Positions 1-8,517 of a stretch of 64,000 nt of DNA are shown here, piece after piece; the first letter of the stretch is position 1; each line of letters starts with the position of its first letter. This DNA comes from Thermovibrio ammonificans HB-1 (lineage in GTDB: Bacteria; Aquificota; Aquificia; Desulfurobacteriales; Desulfurobacteriaceae), in contig NC_014926.1 in the NCBI RefSeq assembly GCF_000185805.1, positions 948,418 through 1,012,417 on the forward strand. Direction: 5' to 3'. The notes beneath the pieces are model-generated. The model was given only the letters and a program-made list of their open reading frames with translations, was not told the origin of the DNA and searched no databases. The position numbers were made by a program, and so were the translations under genes.

Positions 1-780
1 TACGCAAAGGAGATAACAACCCCGGAGTTTGGCTACGGCCTCGACGGCGTCCTCAGAAAGTACAGCTACAAGCTGTTCGGGATACTCAACGGGATAGACT
101 ACGACGTGTGGAACCCCGAAACGGACCCCCACCTGTACGTAAACTACACCGAGGCCTCGGTTAAGAGAAAAGAGGAGAACAAAGAGCTCTTCCTCGAAGA
201 AACGGGGCTTAAGGGAAAGGAGAAGCCGCTCTTTGTATTCATCGGGAGGTTCGCAAAACAGAAAGGGGTAGACCTGATACTCCGGGCATCGGCCCGGCTG
301 GCACAGATGCCTGCAAACTTTGCAATTCTCGGCTTCGGAGACGAAGCCTACAACGAAGCCTTCCAAAAGCTAAACGAGCTTGAAAACTTCTTCGTTAAAG
401 TTGCATTCGACGAGCCCCTGAGCAGGAAGATGTACGGCTCTGCCGACTTCCTACTGATGCCCTCCCTATACGAGCCGTGCGGGCTCAACCAGATGATAGC
501 CATGCGCTACGGCACCTTGGTAGTTGCCAGAAAAACCGGAGGGCTCGCAGACACGGTTGTGGACATCTCAGAGCCGGGAGGTTACGGGATTCTGTTTGAG
601 CCTTTCACCCCCGAAGCCTTTACCGAGGCCGTTGAGAGGGGGGTGAAGCTCTACTGGAACAGCCGGGAACGGTTCTACAGCCTAAGGAGGGCAGTTATGG
701 AGCTTGACTTCTCCTGGAATGCCTCGGCTCTAAAGTACACCCGCCTTTACGAGAACCTCCTGGAGGGGAAACTCAATTAG
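1..780 (+). CDS. glgA: Glycogen synthase, C-terminal part (cut by window start)
   Basis: The reading frame is open from base 1, so only the last 259 residues are present. It transfers glucose from ADP-glucose to the growing glycogen chain in the cytoplasm. Visible GT5/GT-B C-terminal landmarks are [13 protein letters not shown] (the hinge where the second Rossmann domain begins), [13 protein letters not shown], and the nucleotide-sugar loop [15 protein letters not shown] with the conserved Glu-Pro-Cys-Gly. The next gene begins 9 bases after the stop, and the following branching enzyme and ROK kinase support a glycogen operon. An internal ATG at 106 is not the start, because conserved sequence lies before it. 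Confidence 0.93.
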   Translation, partial: YAKEITTPEFGYGLDGVLRKYSYKLFGILNGIDYDVWNPETDPHLYVNYTEASVKRKEENKELFLEETGLKGKEKPLFVFIGRFAKQKGVDLILRASARLAQMPANFAILGFGDEAYNEAFQKLNELENFFVKVAFDEPLSRKMYGSADFLLMPSLYEPCGLNQMIAMRYGTLVVARKTGGLADTVVDISEPGGYGILFEPFTPEAFTEAVERGVKLYWNSRERFYSLRRAVMELDFSWNASALKYTRLYENLLEGKLN

Positions 781-789
781 AGGTTTGAA

Positions 790-1389
790 ATGAAAATAGC
801 CCTAACAGAAGAGGAGCTTAAAAAACTCACAAAGAGGGAGCTTTACGAGATTGCAAAAAAACTCAAGATACGGGGCAGGGGTAGGATGCGGAAGGCCCAG
901 CTCCTTGAAGCGGTTAAAAGGGAGCTCCTTATCGCCAAGGAGATGGTGGCACCTCCGCCCCCCGCAAGCAGAATCGAGGAGGCCGAACCGCCCCCACTCC
1001 AAGAGGAAAGAGAGGAACTGCCCCTGCCCGAAAGCTACCCGGTCTCCTTCCTGGGGCTGATACCGGTTAACCCGAAGCTCCTTTTTATCTACTGGAACGC
1101 CGGGGGAAGAAGGGGAACCCTGAAGCTGATTGTAGAGGGAAGGGACTTTAAAGAGCTTCAAGTGGAACCCGGCCAAAGGGAGCTCTTCTTAGAGCTGGAA
1201 GAGGAGCTTCCCTTCAAAAGGGTAAAGGCCGTTCTGATAACAGAAGAAGAAGCCCTCACCTCAAACGAAGTTGTAATGCCGGCCAGGGAGGTGGTTATAG
1301 GAGAAGAGGCGGCAGCGGAGCTCACAGAGCTCATCACAAAACAGAAGCCAGAACTCCAAAGGGGCGGCCCCTACGGAGAGGGAAGATGA
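790..1389 (+). CDS. DUF4912 protein with N-terminal Rho-N/SAP-like helices
   Basis: This 199-residue cytoplasmic protein has three visible parts. A basic helical N-terminus (about 1-45, LTKRELYEIAKKLKIRGRGRM) resembles the Rho N-terminal or SAP fold. A Pro/Glu-rich linker covers about 50-80. A C-terminal beta-rich segment (about 83-165, starting PVSFLGLIPVNPKLLFIYW) resembles DUF4912. The domain's function is unknown. The gene sits between glycogen synthase and the GH57 branching enzyme, and its last four bases overlap the next start (ATGA). A role near glycogen metabolism is inferred only from this position. Confidence 0.75.
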   Translation: MKIALTEEELKKLTKRELYEIAKKLKIRGRGRMRKAQLLEAVKRELLIAKEMVAPPPPASRIEEAEPPPLQEEREELPLPESYPVSFLGLIPVNPKLLFIYWNAGGRRGTLKLIVEGRDFKELQVEPGQRELFLELEEELPFKRVKAVLITEEEALTSNEVVMPAREVVIGEEAAAELTELITKQKPELQRGGPYGEGR

Positions 1390-2960
1390 AAGGCTACTTC
1401 CTGCTTTTCCTCCACCACCACCTCCCCTTTGTAAAACACCCCGAGTTCAGCTACTTCCAGGAGGAGCACTGGCTCTTTGAGGCGATAGCAGAAGTTTACG
1501 TTCCCCTGATAAAAACCGTAAGGAAGCTAAAAGAAGAGGAAACCGAGGTAAAACTGGGCTTATCCCTAACACCTCCCCTGTGTGAGATGCTCGCCGATCC
1601 TACACTGCAGGGGAAGCTCCGGCAGTTCCTCGATAGGTCCCTCGAGCTTGCAGAGAAAGAGATAAAGAGAACGGAAAAAGAGCCCGAGTTCAACAGACTG
1701 GCAAAGATGTACAGAGAGCACTTCCTATCGGTAAAGGAGGAGCTCGAAAGGCTAAACTGGAACGTTCTAAACGGCTACAGGGAACTCGTAGAAAAAGGAG
1801 CTGTTGAAATAGCCACCTGCGGAGCAACCCACGGCCTGCTGCCGGCCCTACAGCCCGTACCCGAAAGCGTACGGACCCAGATAAAAGTAGCGGTCAAAAA
1901 CTACCTAAAACACTTCCGACGCCGACCCGAAGGCATATGGCTTCCCGAGTGCGGCTACTATCCGGGGCTCGAGGAGGAGCTGCTTAAACACGGGATTCGC
2001 TACTTCTTCCTCGATACCCACGGACTACTCTACAGCAGGCCCTTCCCGAAATTCGGAGTCTACTCGGCGGTAAAGACCCCAGCCGGAGGCTACTGCTTCG
2101 GCCGAGACCCCGAATCCTCCAAACAGGTCTGGAGCTCAAAAGAAGGGTACCCTGGAGACCCCTGGTACAGGGATTTCTACCGGGACATTGGGTTCGACCT
2201 TCCTCTGGAATATGTAAAACCCTACATAAACCCCGACGGCCACAGAACCTACACCGGCTTCAAGTACTACCGGATAACCGGGAACGTAGACCTGGGCCGG
2301 AAAGAGGTTTACATACCGGAAAAGGCGGCAGAGCGGGCGAGAGTACACGCCGCCCACTACCACTTCTGCAGGGCCAAACAGGCAGAGTACTTAGAAAACG
2401 TTATGGGAAGACCTCCGCTGATAGTGGCTCCGTTCGACGCAGAACTCTTCGGCCACTGGTGGTTCGAAGGTCCCCTGTTCCTCTACCACCTGTTTAAAAA
2501 CTTCTCCCGCTACCGGGTAATCAGACCGGTAACGCCCAGCGGCTACCTGAACGAAAACGGAGAGCTCCCCGTCAGCCAGCCTGCAACCTCATCCTGGGGC
2601 GACAAAGGCTACTTCGACGTATGGGTAAACGGCAGGAACGGCTGGATTTACTACCACCTAACCGCCATGGCACTCACACTAAACCGGCTCAGAGGGCTAC
2701 CGAGAACCCCCCTTAACACCCGGCTCCTCAATCAGATGTTGAGAGAACTTCTACTGGCTCAAAGCTCCGACTGGCCCTTCCTCATAACAACCCAAACGGC
2801 AAAAGAGTACGCAGAGAGGAGGCTCAAGGAACACATCTATAACTTCTCAAAACTCAAACAGATGTTAGACTCTCAGAAGCCACAGGAGAGCTTCCTCAGG
2901 AAGCTGGAGGAGAAAAACTCCATATTCCAGGAGCTCAACTTCTGGGAGGACTGGGGTTGA
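1386..2960 (+). CDS. GH57 1,4-alpha-glucan branching enzyme
   Basis: A 524-residue cytoplasmic enzyme of glycoside hydrolase family 57, expected to make alpha-1,6 branches in glycogen. The start has the family HHHLPF motif. The catalytic nucleophile Glu is in WLPECGYYPGLE and the general acid Asp in APFDAELFGHWWFEG. Length fits GH57 branching enzymes of about 520-560 residues. It overlaps the upstream DUF4912 gene by four bases and its TGA overlaps the TTG of the next gene, so the block is translationally coupled. A GH57 amylopullulanase is less likely given the length and neighbours. Confidence 0.9.
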   Translation: MKGYFLLFLHHHLPFVKHPEFSYFQEEHWLFEAIAEVYVPLIKTVRKLKEEETEVKLGLSLTPPLCEMLADPTLQGKLRQFLDRSLELAEKEIKRTEKEPEFNRLAKMYREHFLSVKEELERLNWNVLNGYRELVEKGAVEIATCGATHGLLPALQPVPESVRTQIKVAVKNYLKHFRRRPEGIWLPECGYYPGLEEELLKHGIRYFFLDTHGLLYSRPFPKFGVYSAVKTPAGGYCFGRDPESSKQVWSSKEGYPGDPWYRDFYRDIGFDLPLEYVKPYINPDGHRTYTGFKYYRITGNVDLGRKEVYIPEKAAERARVHAAHYHFCRAKQAEYLENVMGRPPLIVAPFDAELFGHWWFEGPLFLYHLFKNFSRYRVIRPVTPSGYLNENGELPVSQPATSSWGDKGYFDVWVNGRNGWIYYHLTAMALTLNRLRGLPRTPLNTRLLNQMLRELLLAQSSDWPFLITTQTAKEYAERRLKEHIYNFSKLKQMLDSQKPQESFLRKLEEKNSIFQELNFWEDWG

Positions 2961-3808
2961 AACTGGGAGTAGACGTAGGAGGAACCTTCATAAAACTCTA
3001 CAACGGGAAAAACAGAGAGAAGGTAAAAACCCCCCGCTCCGCAGAGGAACTGGTAGAGCTGATAGCCGGCAGAGCAGAGGAGCTATCGGCAAAAGGGGTG
3101 TGCATAGCCGTTGCGGGCCTTGTAAACGGAGAGACCGGAGAGGTTACAGAGTCGCCGAACCTGCCATTCCTCAACGGTTTAAACCTGAAAGAGGAAGTAG
3201 AGAAAAGGCTCACAGGCACAGCCGTCAGAGTGGTAAACGACGCCACGGCAGCCGCCTACGGCGAGTTTAAAAGGGGAAGCGGCCGCGGCAGCAGGCTCTT
3301 CCTCTGCCTAACGCTGGGAACCGGCTTAGGGGGCGGGGCGGTAATTAACGGAGAGCCCCTCATAGGGGTTTCGGGCAGTGCCATGGAGGTCGGCCACACA
3401 ACCGTATGCGTAAACGGCTGGCCCTGCCACTGCGGCAGGAGAGGGTGCCTGGAAGCCTACGCCTCATCCTACGGCTTAAAGCGGCTCTACTACATAAACA
3501 CCGAGGAAGACCTGCCTCCGCACGCAATTTTAGAGCTGGCAAAGAGCGGAGACGAAAAGGCCTTAAAGGCGATAAAAGCCCTTGCCTTCTACTTGGGAGT
3601 TGGCATCACCAACCTTGTCCACACCTTCAACCCCGACACCGTGGCCCTGGCCGGCGGAACGGTTGTCCAGTTCCCGAAGCTGATTAAGCTGGTAGAGGAA
3701 GAGGTTAAGAGAAGGGCCTTCAAACTTCCCGGCAAAGCCCTGAAGGTGGTGGGAGCAGAGCTGGGAGAGTTCAGCGGGGCAGTGGGAGCCTACGAGCTGG
3801 CTCCCTAA
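2957..3808 (+). CDS. ROK-family sugar kinase (probable glucokinase)
   Basis: This 283-residue cytoplasmic kinase probably phosphorylates glucose with ATP. It starts with the phosphate-loop DVGGTFIKL. It also has the ROK zinc motif, a His in EVGHTTVC followed by CHCGRRGCLEAY with its cysteines, and the catalytic Asp in VVNDATAAA. TTG at 2957 is chosen as start because it overlaps the branching-enzyme stop and the protein then begins exactly at the conserved strand. Its place after glycogen genes suits a role in sugar entry to or exit from storage. The sugar specificity (glucose, mannose or other) cannot be read from the sequence. Confidence 0.85.
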   Translation: MKLGVDVGGTFIKLYNGKNREKVKTPRSAEELVELIAGRAEELSAKGVCIAVAGLVNGETGEVTESPNLPFLNGLNLKEEVEKRLTGTAVRVVNDATAAAYGEFKRGSGRGSRLFLCLTLGTGLGGGAVINGEPLIGVSGSAMEVGHTTVCVNGWPCHCGRRGCLEAYASSYGLKRLYYINTEEDLPPHAILELAKSGDEKALKAIKALAFYLGVGITNLVHTFNPDTVALAGGTVVQFPKLIKLVEEEVKRRAFKLPGKALKVVGAELGEFSGAVGAYELAP

Positions 3809-3818
3809 AAAGGGCACC

Positions 3819-3827
3819 TGTTACAAT
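3819..3827 (+). promoter_or_regulatory. Extended -10 promoter for fabD
   Basis: TG-T-TACAAT, five of six matches to TATAAT with the TGn extension. No convincing -35 is seen 17 bases upstream. The -10 ends 25 bases before the fabD ATG, the same geometry as the gltB, yjbQ and purB promoters here. Confidence 0.5.
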
Positions 3828-3852
3828 TCTTTAAAACGGCGGAGGTAGGAGT

Positions 3853-4773
3853 ATGGCTATTGCCTTCATCTTTCCCGGTCAAGGTTCCCAGTACAGCGGA
3901 ATGGGAAAGGAGCTCTACGAAGCCTTCCCCGAAGCGAGAGAGGTTTTCGAGGAAGCTTCGGAAGGGGCAAAAGTGGACATAAGGAAACTCTGCTTCGAAG
4001 CTCCCGAAGAGGAGCTGACACTCACCTACAACGCACAGCCGGCAATATTCACGGTAAGCATGGCCGTTTTAAGGGTCCTTGAAAAGGCGGGCTTTAAAAA
4101 ACCCGACGTTGTTGCCGGCCACTCACTGGGAGAGTTCTCGGCCGCAGGCGCCGCAGGGGTATTCTCGGTAGGAAACGGCGCACTTTTGGTGAGGAAACGG
4201 GGAGAGTTTATGCAGAGTGCCGTTCCGGCCGGCGTAGGCGGAATGACCGCCGTAATAGGGCTGCCCGCCGAGGCGGTGGAAGAGATTATCAACAAGGTGA
4301 AAAGCGGCTTCGTGCAGGTTGCCAACTACAACAGCCCGGAGCAGACGGTTATATCAGGGGAAATCAAGGCCCTTCAAGAGGCAGAGGAGATGCTTAAACA
4401 GGCCGGCGCAAAAAGGGTGGTAAGGCTGGCAGTTTCGGCGCCGTTCCACTCAAAGCTCATGGAGCCGGCGGCGGAAAGGCTAAAGGAACTAATGGAAGAG
4501 CTTCCCTTCCACAAAGCCAACCCCCCCATACTCAACAACGTTGACGTTAAGCTAATAAAAGAGCCAGAAGAGATAAAAGACTCCTTCTACAGACAGGTCT
4601 TCTCTCCCGTAAGGTGGGTAGAAGACGTCCTCAAAATGGCCCAAATGGGAGTAGACACTTTCTACGAAATCGGCCCGAAGAACGTCCTTAAAGGGCTCAT
4701 CAGAAGAATAGACAGAAAGCTGAAAGTGGTAAACGTAGAGAAACCCCAGGACATAGAAAAACTCTTCGGGTAG
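3853..4773 (+). CDS. fabD: Malonyl-CoA:ACP transacylase
   Basis: A 306-residue cytoplasmic enzyme that loads malonate from CoA onto acyl carrier protein for fatty acid synthesis. It begins with FIFPGQGSQYSGMG. The nucleophile is Ser91 in GHSLGEFSA, and the partner His lies in SAPFHSKLM around residue 200. Length and motif order are normal for FabD. GGAGGTAGGAG precedes the ATG. It is isolated from other fab genes and is followed after 5 bases by the ribonucleotide reductase gene, so the two are probably co-transcribed. Confidence 0.95.
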   Translation: MAIAFIFPGQGSQYSGMGKELYEAFPEAREVFEEASEGAKVDIRKLCFEAPEEELTLTYNAQPAIFTVSMAVLRVLEKAGFKKPDVVAGHSLGEFSAAGAAGVFSVGNGALLVRKRGEFMQSAVPAGVGGMTAVIGLPAEAVEEIINKVKSGFVQVANYNSPEQTVISGEIKALQEAEEMLKQAGAKRVVRLAVSAPFHSKLMEPAAERLKELMEELPFHKANPPILNNVDVKLIKEPEEIKDSFYRQVFSPVRWVEDVLKMAQMGVDTFYEIGPKNVLKGLIRRIDRKLKVVNVEKPQDIEKLFG

Positions 4774-4778
4774 AAGGG

Positions 4779-6485
4779 GTGGTAAAGCTATCGGAGACCG
4801 CAATCGAAATACTAAAGGCCAGATACCTAAGGCCGGGAGAAACACCGCAGGAACTCTTTGAAAGGGTGGCAAGGGCCGTATCGGAGGCAGAGCTCCTCTA
4901 CGGCCCCGCCTCTCAGGCGGCAAGGTGGGAGGAGGAGTTCCTGAAAGTTATGGAAAACCTTGAGTTCCTCCCCAACTCCCCAACCCTAATGAACGCAGGG
5001 ACTCCGCTGGGGCAGCTGGCCGCCTGTTTTGTCCTTCCGGTAGAGGACTCAATAGAGGAGATTTTCGCCTCCGTCTCCCTCATGGCAAAAATCCAGAAAA
5101 CGGGAGGCGGAACGGGTTTCTCCTTCTCCCGCCTGAGGCCCAAGGGAGATACTGTTAAGAGCACAAACGGTAAGGCCTCCGGCCCCGTATCCTTTATGAA
5201 GGTTTTCAACTGCGCAACCGACGCCATAAAGCAGGGAGGGAAGCGCAGAGGGGCCAACATGGGGGTCCTCTCTGTAAACCACCCCGACGTAAAGGAGTTT
5301 ATAACCTGCAAAACCGATGGCAAGAGCTTCCAAAACTTCAACATCTCCGTAGCCTGCACCGACGACTTCTTCCAGAAAGCCTTAAAGGGCGGTGAAATCG
5401 AGCTCATAAACCCCAGAGACGGCAAGGTGTGGAGCAGGGTAAAGGCAGACGAGCTCCTAGACCTGATTGCAGAGAGCGCCTGGAAAACCGGCGACCCCGG
5501 AATCCTCTACATAGACGAGATAAACCGCCACAACCCCACACCGGCCCTGGGGAGAATAGAGGCCACAAACCCGTGCGGCGAAGTCCCGCTCCTTCCCTAC
5601 GAGGAGTGTAACCTCGGCTCAATAAACCTCTCCAAAATCGTAGAGAAGGGCCGGATAAACTGGGAGAAGCTCGAAAGGCTCGTAAAGGTTGCCGTCCGCT
5701 TCCTCGACTGCGTAATAGACGTAAACCGCTACCCCCACCCCGAAATAGAGAAAATGGCCAAAGGTAACAGGAAGATAGGCCTGGGAGTTATGGGGTGGGC
5801 AGAGCTCCTCATAGAGCTGGAGATACCCTACGACTCAGAGGAAGCCGTAGAGCTGGCAGAGAGGCTTATGGGGTTCATAAACCGGAAGGCCTTTGAGGCG
5901 TCGGCGGAGCTCGCAAAGCAGAAAGGGAGCTTCCCCAACATAGACAAGAGCGTTTACAGGGGAAAAACCCTACGAAACGCCACGAGAACGAGCATAGCAC
6001 CAACCGGGACGATAAGCATGATAGCGGGAACAACTCCCAGCATAGAGCCCCTGTTTGCCGTAGGCTACGTAAAGAGAGTGCTGGGAGGCAGGAGAGTCCC
6101 CTTCATAGAGCCCCTGCTTATGAAAAAGGTAAAAGAGCTATCGCTGCAACAGCTTAAAGAGATTTTAGAGAGCGGAACGCTCCAAAGGGCAGAGGGAATC
6201 CCCGAGAAAATAAAGAGAATATTCAAAACCGCCCACGAAATAGCGCCCGAGTGGCACCTTAAAATCCAGGCCGCCTTCCAGAAACACACCGACAACGCCG
6301 TTTCAAAAACGGTAAACCTACCCAAAAGCGCAACTCCTGAGGATATAAAAGAGATTTTCATAACCGGCTACAAGCTGAAACTCAAGGGAGTTACGGTTTT
6401 CAGGGAGGGCTCAAAAGAGGGGGTTGTTGAGTTTAAAGTAGACCAAGAGCTTCTGTCGGAGCTTCTCAAGTGCAGCTGCACATAG
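4779..6485 (+). CDS. nrdJ: Adenosylcobalamin-dependent ribonucleotide reductase (class II)
   Basis: A 568-residue enzyme reducing ribonucleotides to deoxyribonucleotides with a B12-derived radical, independent of oxygen. Family marks are FLPNSPTLMNAG, the redox Cys in AACFVLPVED, GGGTGFSFSRLRP, the radical-site NPCGE, CNLGSINLS and the phosphate-binding TSIAPTGTISMIAG. No ATP-cone is seen at the N-terminus. The C-terminus ends in a short Cys pair (KCSCT), probably the re-reducing thiols. It is shorter than many class II enzymes (700 or more). The start is GTG, with AGAAGGGG just before it. A frameshift is not evident. Confidence 0.92.
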   Translation: MVKLSETAIEILKARYLRPGETPQELFERVARAVSEAELLYGPASQAARWEEEFLKVMENLEFLPNSPTLMNAGTPLGQLAACFVLPVEDSIEEIFASVSLMAKIQKTGGGTGFSFSRLRPKGDTVKSTNGKASGPVSFMKVFNCATDAIKQGGKRRGANMGVLSVNHPDVKEFITCKTDGKSFQNFNISVACTDDFFQKALKGGEIELINPRDGKVWSRVKADELLDLIAESAWKTGDPGILYIDEINRHNPTPALGRIEATNPCGEVPLLPYEECNLGSINLSKIVEKGRINWEKLERLVKVAVRFLDCVIDVNRYPHPEIEKMAKGNRKIGLGVMGWAELLIELEIPYDSEEAVELAERLMGFINRKAFEASAELAKQKGSFPNIDKSVYRGKTLRNATRTSIAPTGTISMIAGTTPSIEPLFAVGYVKRVLGGRRVPFIEPLLMKKVKELSLQQLKEILESGTLQRAEGIPEKIKRIFKTAHEIAPEWHLKIQAAFQKHTDNAVSKTVNLPKSATPEDIKEIFITGYKLKLKGVTVFREGSKEGVVEFKVDQELLSELLKCSCT

Positions 6486-6496
6486 GAGGTAACTTC

Positions 6497-8167
6497 ATGG
6501 TGAAAAAAGCACCCCTTGCACTAACCCTCCTTTTCACCTTCGGCTGCGGAGGAGGAGGCGGCTCAACAGGTCAGATAACCGTAAGCGGAACCTTCAGCGC
6601 AAGCTATGTAAAGGGAGTAAAAGTATGCATAGAAGGGACCGGACCGTGCACCACAACCGACAACAGCGGCCGCTTCAGCCTTGAGTCCCCGACCCAAAGG
6701 CCGCTTATGTCGTTCTGGCTGCCTGGAGTAAAGCTGGGAGACTACCAGCTACAGAACAGCGGAGAGACCGTTACCCCCTTCAAGATAATGGGAAACGCAA
6801 CTCTCGGTTTAACGCTGGCAGAGATAATCCACGGAGCCGCCGGCGACATTAACGGAACGGAGTCCAGGTTAGACTTTGAAAACGTAACCGTAAGCGCAAA
6901 CGTAACATCGCTCCAGGAAGCCCTTAGGTCAAAAGAGCCCTTTACCCTCTCTGTTAAAAACCCCCAAGGCGAGTTCACCCTTAACGTAGACCCTTCAAAC
7001 GCAACGGTGGAGGCCTGCACAAACGGAACGTGCCGGCAGGTAAGCTACAGGAAGTGGCTCGTTCTCATCTACATGGACGGAGACAACTCACTGAGCAGCT
7101 ACGCCAGAGAAGACCTCAAGGAACTCCAGGCGGTTACCTACAACCCCCAGGTAAAAGTGGTAGCCCTGACAGACTACGCAGGCTCCACTCCCACGCAGAT
7201 AGCAGTTTCAAACGAAATCACCGGGAAGCTCGACATCACAAACAGCACCTACGAGCCCGACATGGGAGACCCCCAAACCTTAGAGAGCTTCGTAAAAGAG
7301 TTCACGGGCCGGTTCCCGGCACCCAACGTGGCCCTGATACTCTGGAACCACGGCGACGGCTGGAGGAGCTCCAAAATAGCGGCCGAAGACGCAACGAGCA
7401 GAGACTACCTCTTTATGTTCGAGCTGGTTAACGCCCTTAAAGAGCTCCGCTCGAAAGGGATAACCGTTAACCTGGTAGGGTTCGACGAGTGTCTCATGGG
7501 AATGGAAGAGGTCGCCTACGACCTTAAAGACTTAACCGACGTAACCGTTGCCTCGGAAGCCTTAGAGCCGGGAAACGGCTGGGACTACACCCGGGTTGCA
7601 GGATGGATAAGCTCAAACCCTGCCGCAACCCCCTGGGAATTTGCAAAGGCGATAGTTGACGCCTACTACCAAACCTATAAAGACTCACCGGCAGACTGGC
7701 CCCTAACCCTAACCGCAGTCTCCTCCCAGCAGGCCCAGCAGATAGCCGACAACCTCGACACACTCTACGGTCTACTGTCGAACCAAACGGTAGAGCAGTT
7801 TGCGGCGGCCCGCTCCAACGCAACGGAAGTTTACGACAGCGGCTCCTACCTTTACCACGTGGACCTCAAATCCTTTGCCCAAGCCCTTAAACTCACGGGC
7901 TCCGACCAGATTAAAACGGCGGCCGAGGAACTCCTCGGCACCCTAAACGGAACCTACACGGCAGTTATCCCGGCAATCGACGGAACAACCTACGGCGGCC
8001 TCTCCGTTTACTTCCCGCCCACACTGGCAAGCGACGAAGAAAACCTTTACTGCTACTTCATGGAGACCCCGGGCGACTGCTACGGCCAAACCGACTACTA
8101 CAACCCCTTTGCCCAGACACTCTGGGACAACTTCCTTCAAACCTACTACCAGTTGGAGGGAGAATGA
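6497..8167 (+). CDS. Clostripain-family (C11) cysteine peptidase lipoprotein
   Basis: A predicted 556-residue lipoprotein. The signal peptide ends at a lipobox-like FTFGC followed by a glycine-rich stretch. Residues about 25-75 resemble a small regulatory beta-sandwich. The C11 peptidase core starts near WLVLIYMDGDNSLS; the catalytic His is in ILWNHGDGW and the Cys in GFDECLMGMEEV. It should act outside the inner membrane, and its substrate is unknown. ATG 6497 is chosen because TAGGAGGT lies 5-7 bases before it and the signal peptide starts there. An in-frame ATG at 6470 lies inside the previous gene. It overlaps the next small lipoprotein by four bases. Confidence 0.85.
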   Translation: MVKKAPLALTLLFTFGCGGGGGSTGQITVSGTFSASYVKGVKVCIEGTGPCTTTDNSGRFSLESPTQRPLMSFWLPGVKLGDYQLQNSGETVTPFKIMGNATLGLTLAEIIHGAAGDINGTESRLDFENVTVSANVTSLQEALRSKEPFTLSVKNPQGEFTLNVDPSNATVEACTNGTCRQVSYRKWLVLIYMDGDNSLSSYAREDLKELQAVTYNPQVKVVALTDYAGSTPTQIAVSNEITGKLDITNSTYEPDMGDPQTLESFVKEFTGRFPAPNVALILWNHGDGWRSSKIAAEDATSRDYLFMFELVNALKELRSKGITVNLVGFDECLMGMEEVAYDLKDLTDVTVASEALEPGNGWDYTRVAGWISSNPAATPWEFAKAIVDAYYQTYKDSPADWPLTLTAVSSQQAQQIADNLDTLYGLLSNQTVEQFAAARSNATEVYDSGSYLYHVDLKSFAQALKLTGSDQIKTAAEELLGTLNGTYTAVIPAIDGTTYGGLSVYFPPTLASDEENLYCYFMETPGDCYGQTDYYNPFAQTLWDNFLQTYYQLEGE

Positions 8168-8517
8168 GAAAGGCCGCTGCGGCACTTGCTCTGCTTATCA
8201 TAACGGGGTGCGGCTCCGTTCAGGTAAACTCAGAGGCCCGGTTCAGAGTAACCGTAGGGGAGATACTGAAAGAGTGCCCCAAACTGAAAGGAAAAGAGGT
8301 GGTTGTAACTGGAACCTACAAAGGGTGGGACTGCCCTCCGGATTGTAAAAACCCCGGTATAACCCGCTCCGACAGCTGCATATCCGACGGAACCGGCTGC
8401 ATCTACCTAAGGGGAACCGGTGGCTTCGACCCCCTGTTAGACAGGGGCAAAAAGGTTGAAGTTACCGCCGTGGTCAAAGAAAAGAAGGGCACCTGCTACT
8501 TAGTAGTGAAAAGATGA
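8164..8517 (+). CDS. Small lipoprotein with OB-fold-like domain
   Basis: A 117-residue protein with a short signal peptide and lipobox IITGC. The mature part contains four more cysteines within CPPDCKNPG and SCISDGTGC and a strand pattern (KGKEVVVTGTYKG, CIYLRG, KKVEVTAVVKEK) like the nucleic-acid-type OB fold found in small exported proteins. No function can be assigned. ATGA overlaps couple it to the peptidase lipoprotein upstream and to thiL downstream, so it may be a partner or inhibitor of the peptidase (inference from position only). Confidence 0.7.
   Translation: MRKAAAALALLIITGCGSVQVNSEARFRVTVGEILKECPKLKGKEVVVTGTYKGWDCPPDCKNPGITRSDSCISDGTGCIYLRGTGGFDPLLDRGKKVEVTAVVKEKKGTCYLVVKR

Noticed and set aside
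1-780. A broken or N-terminally truncated glycogen synthase
   Set aside because: The frame is open and conserved back to base 1; the gene is only cut by the window edge.
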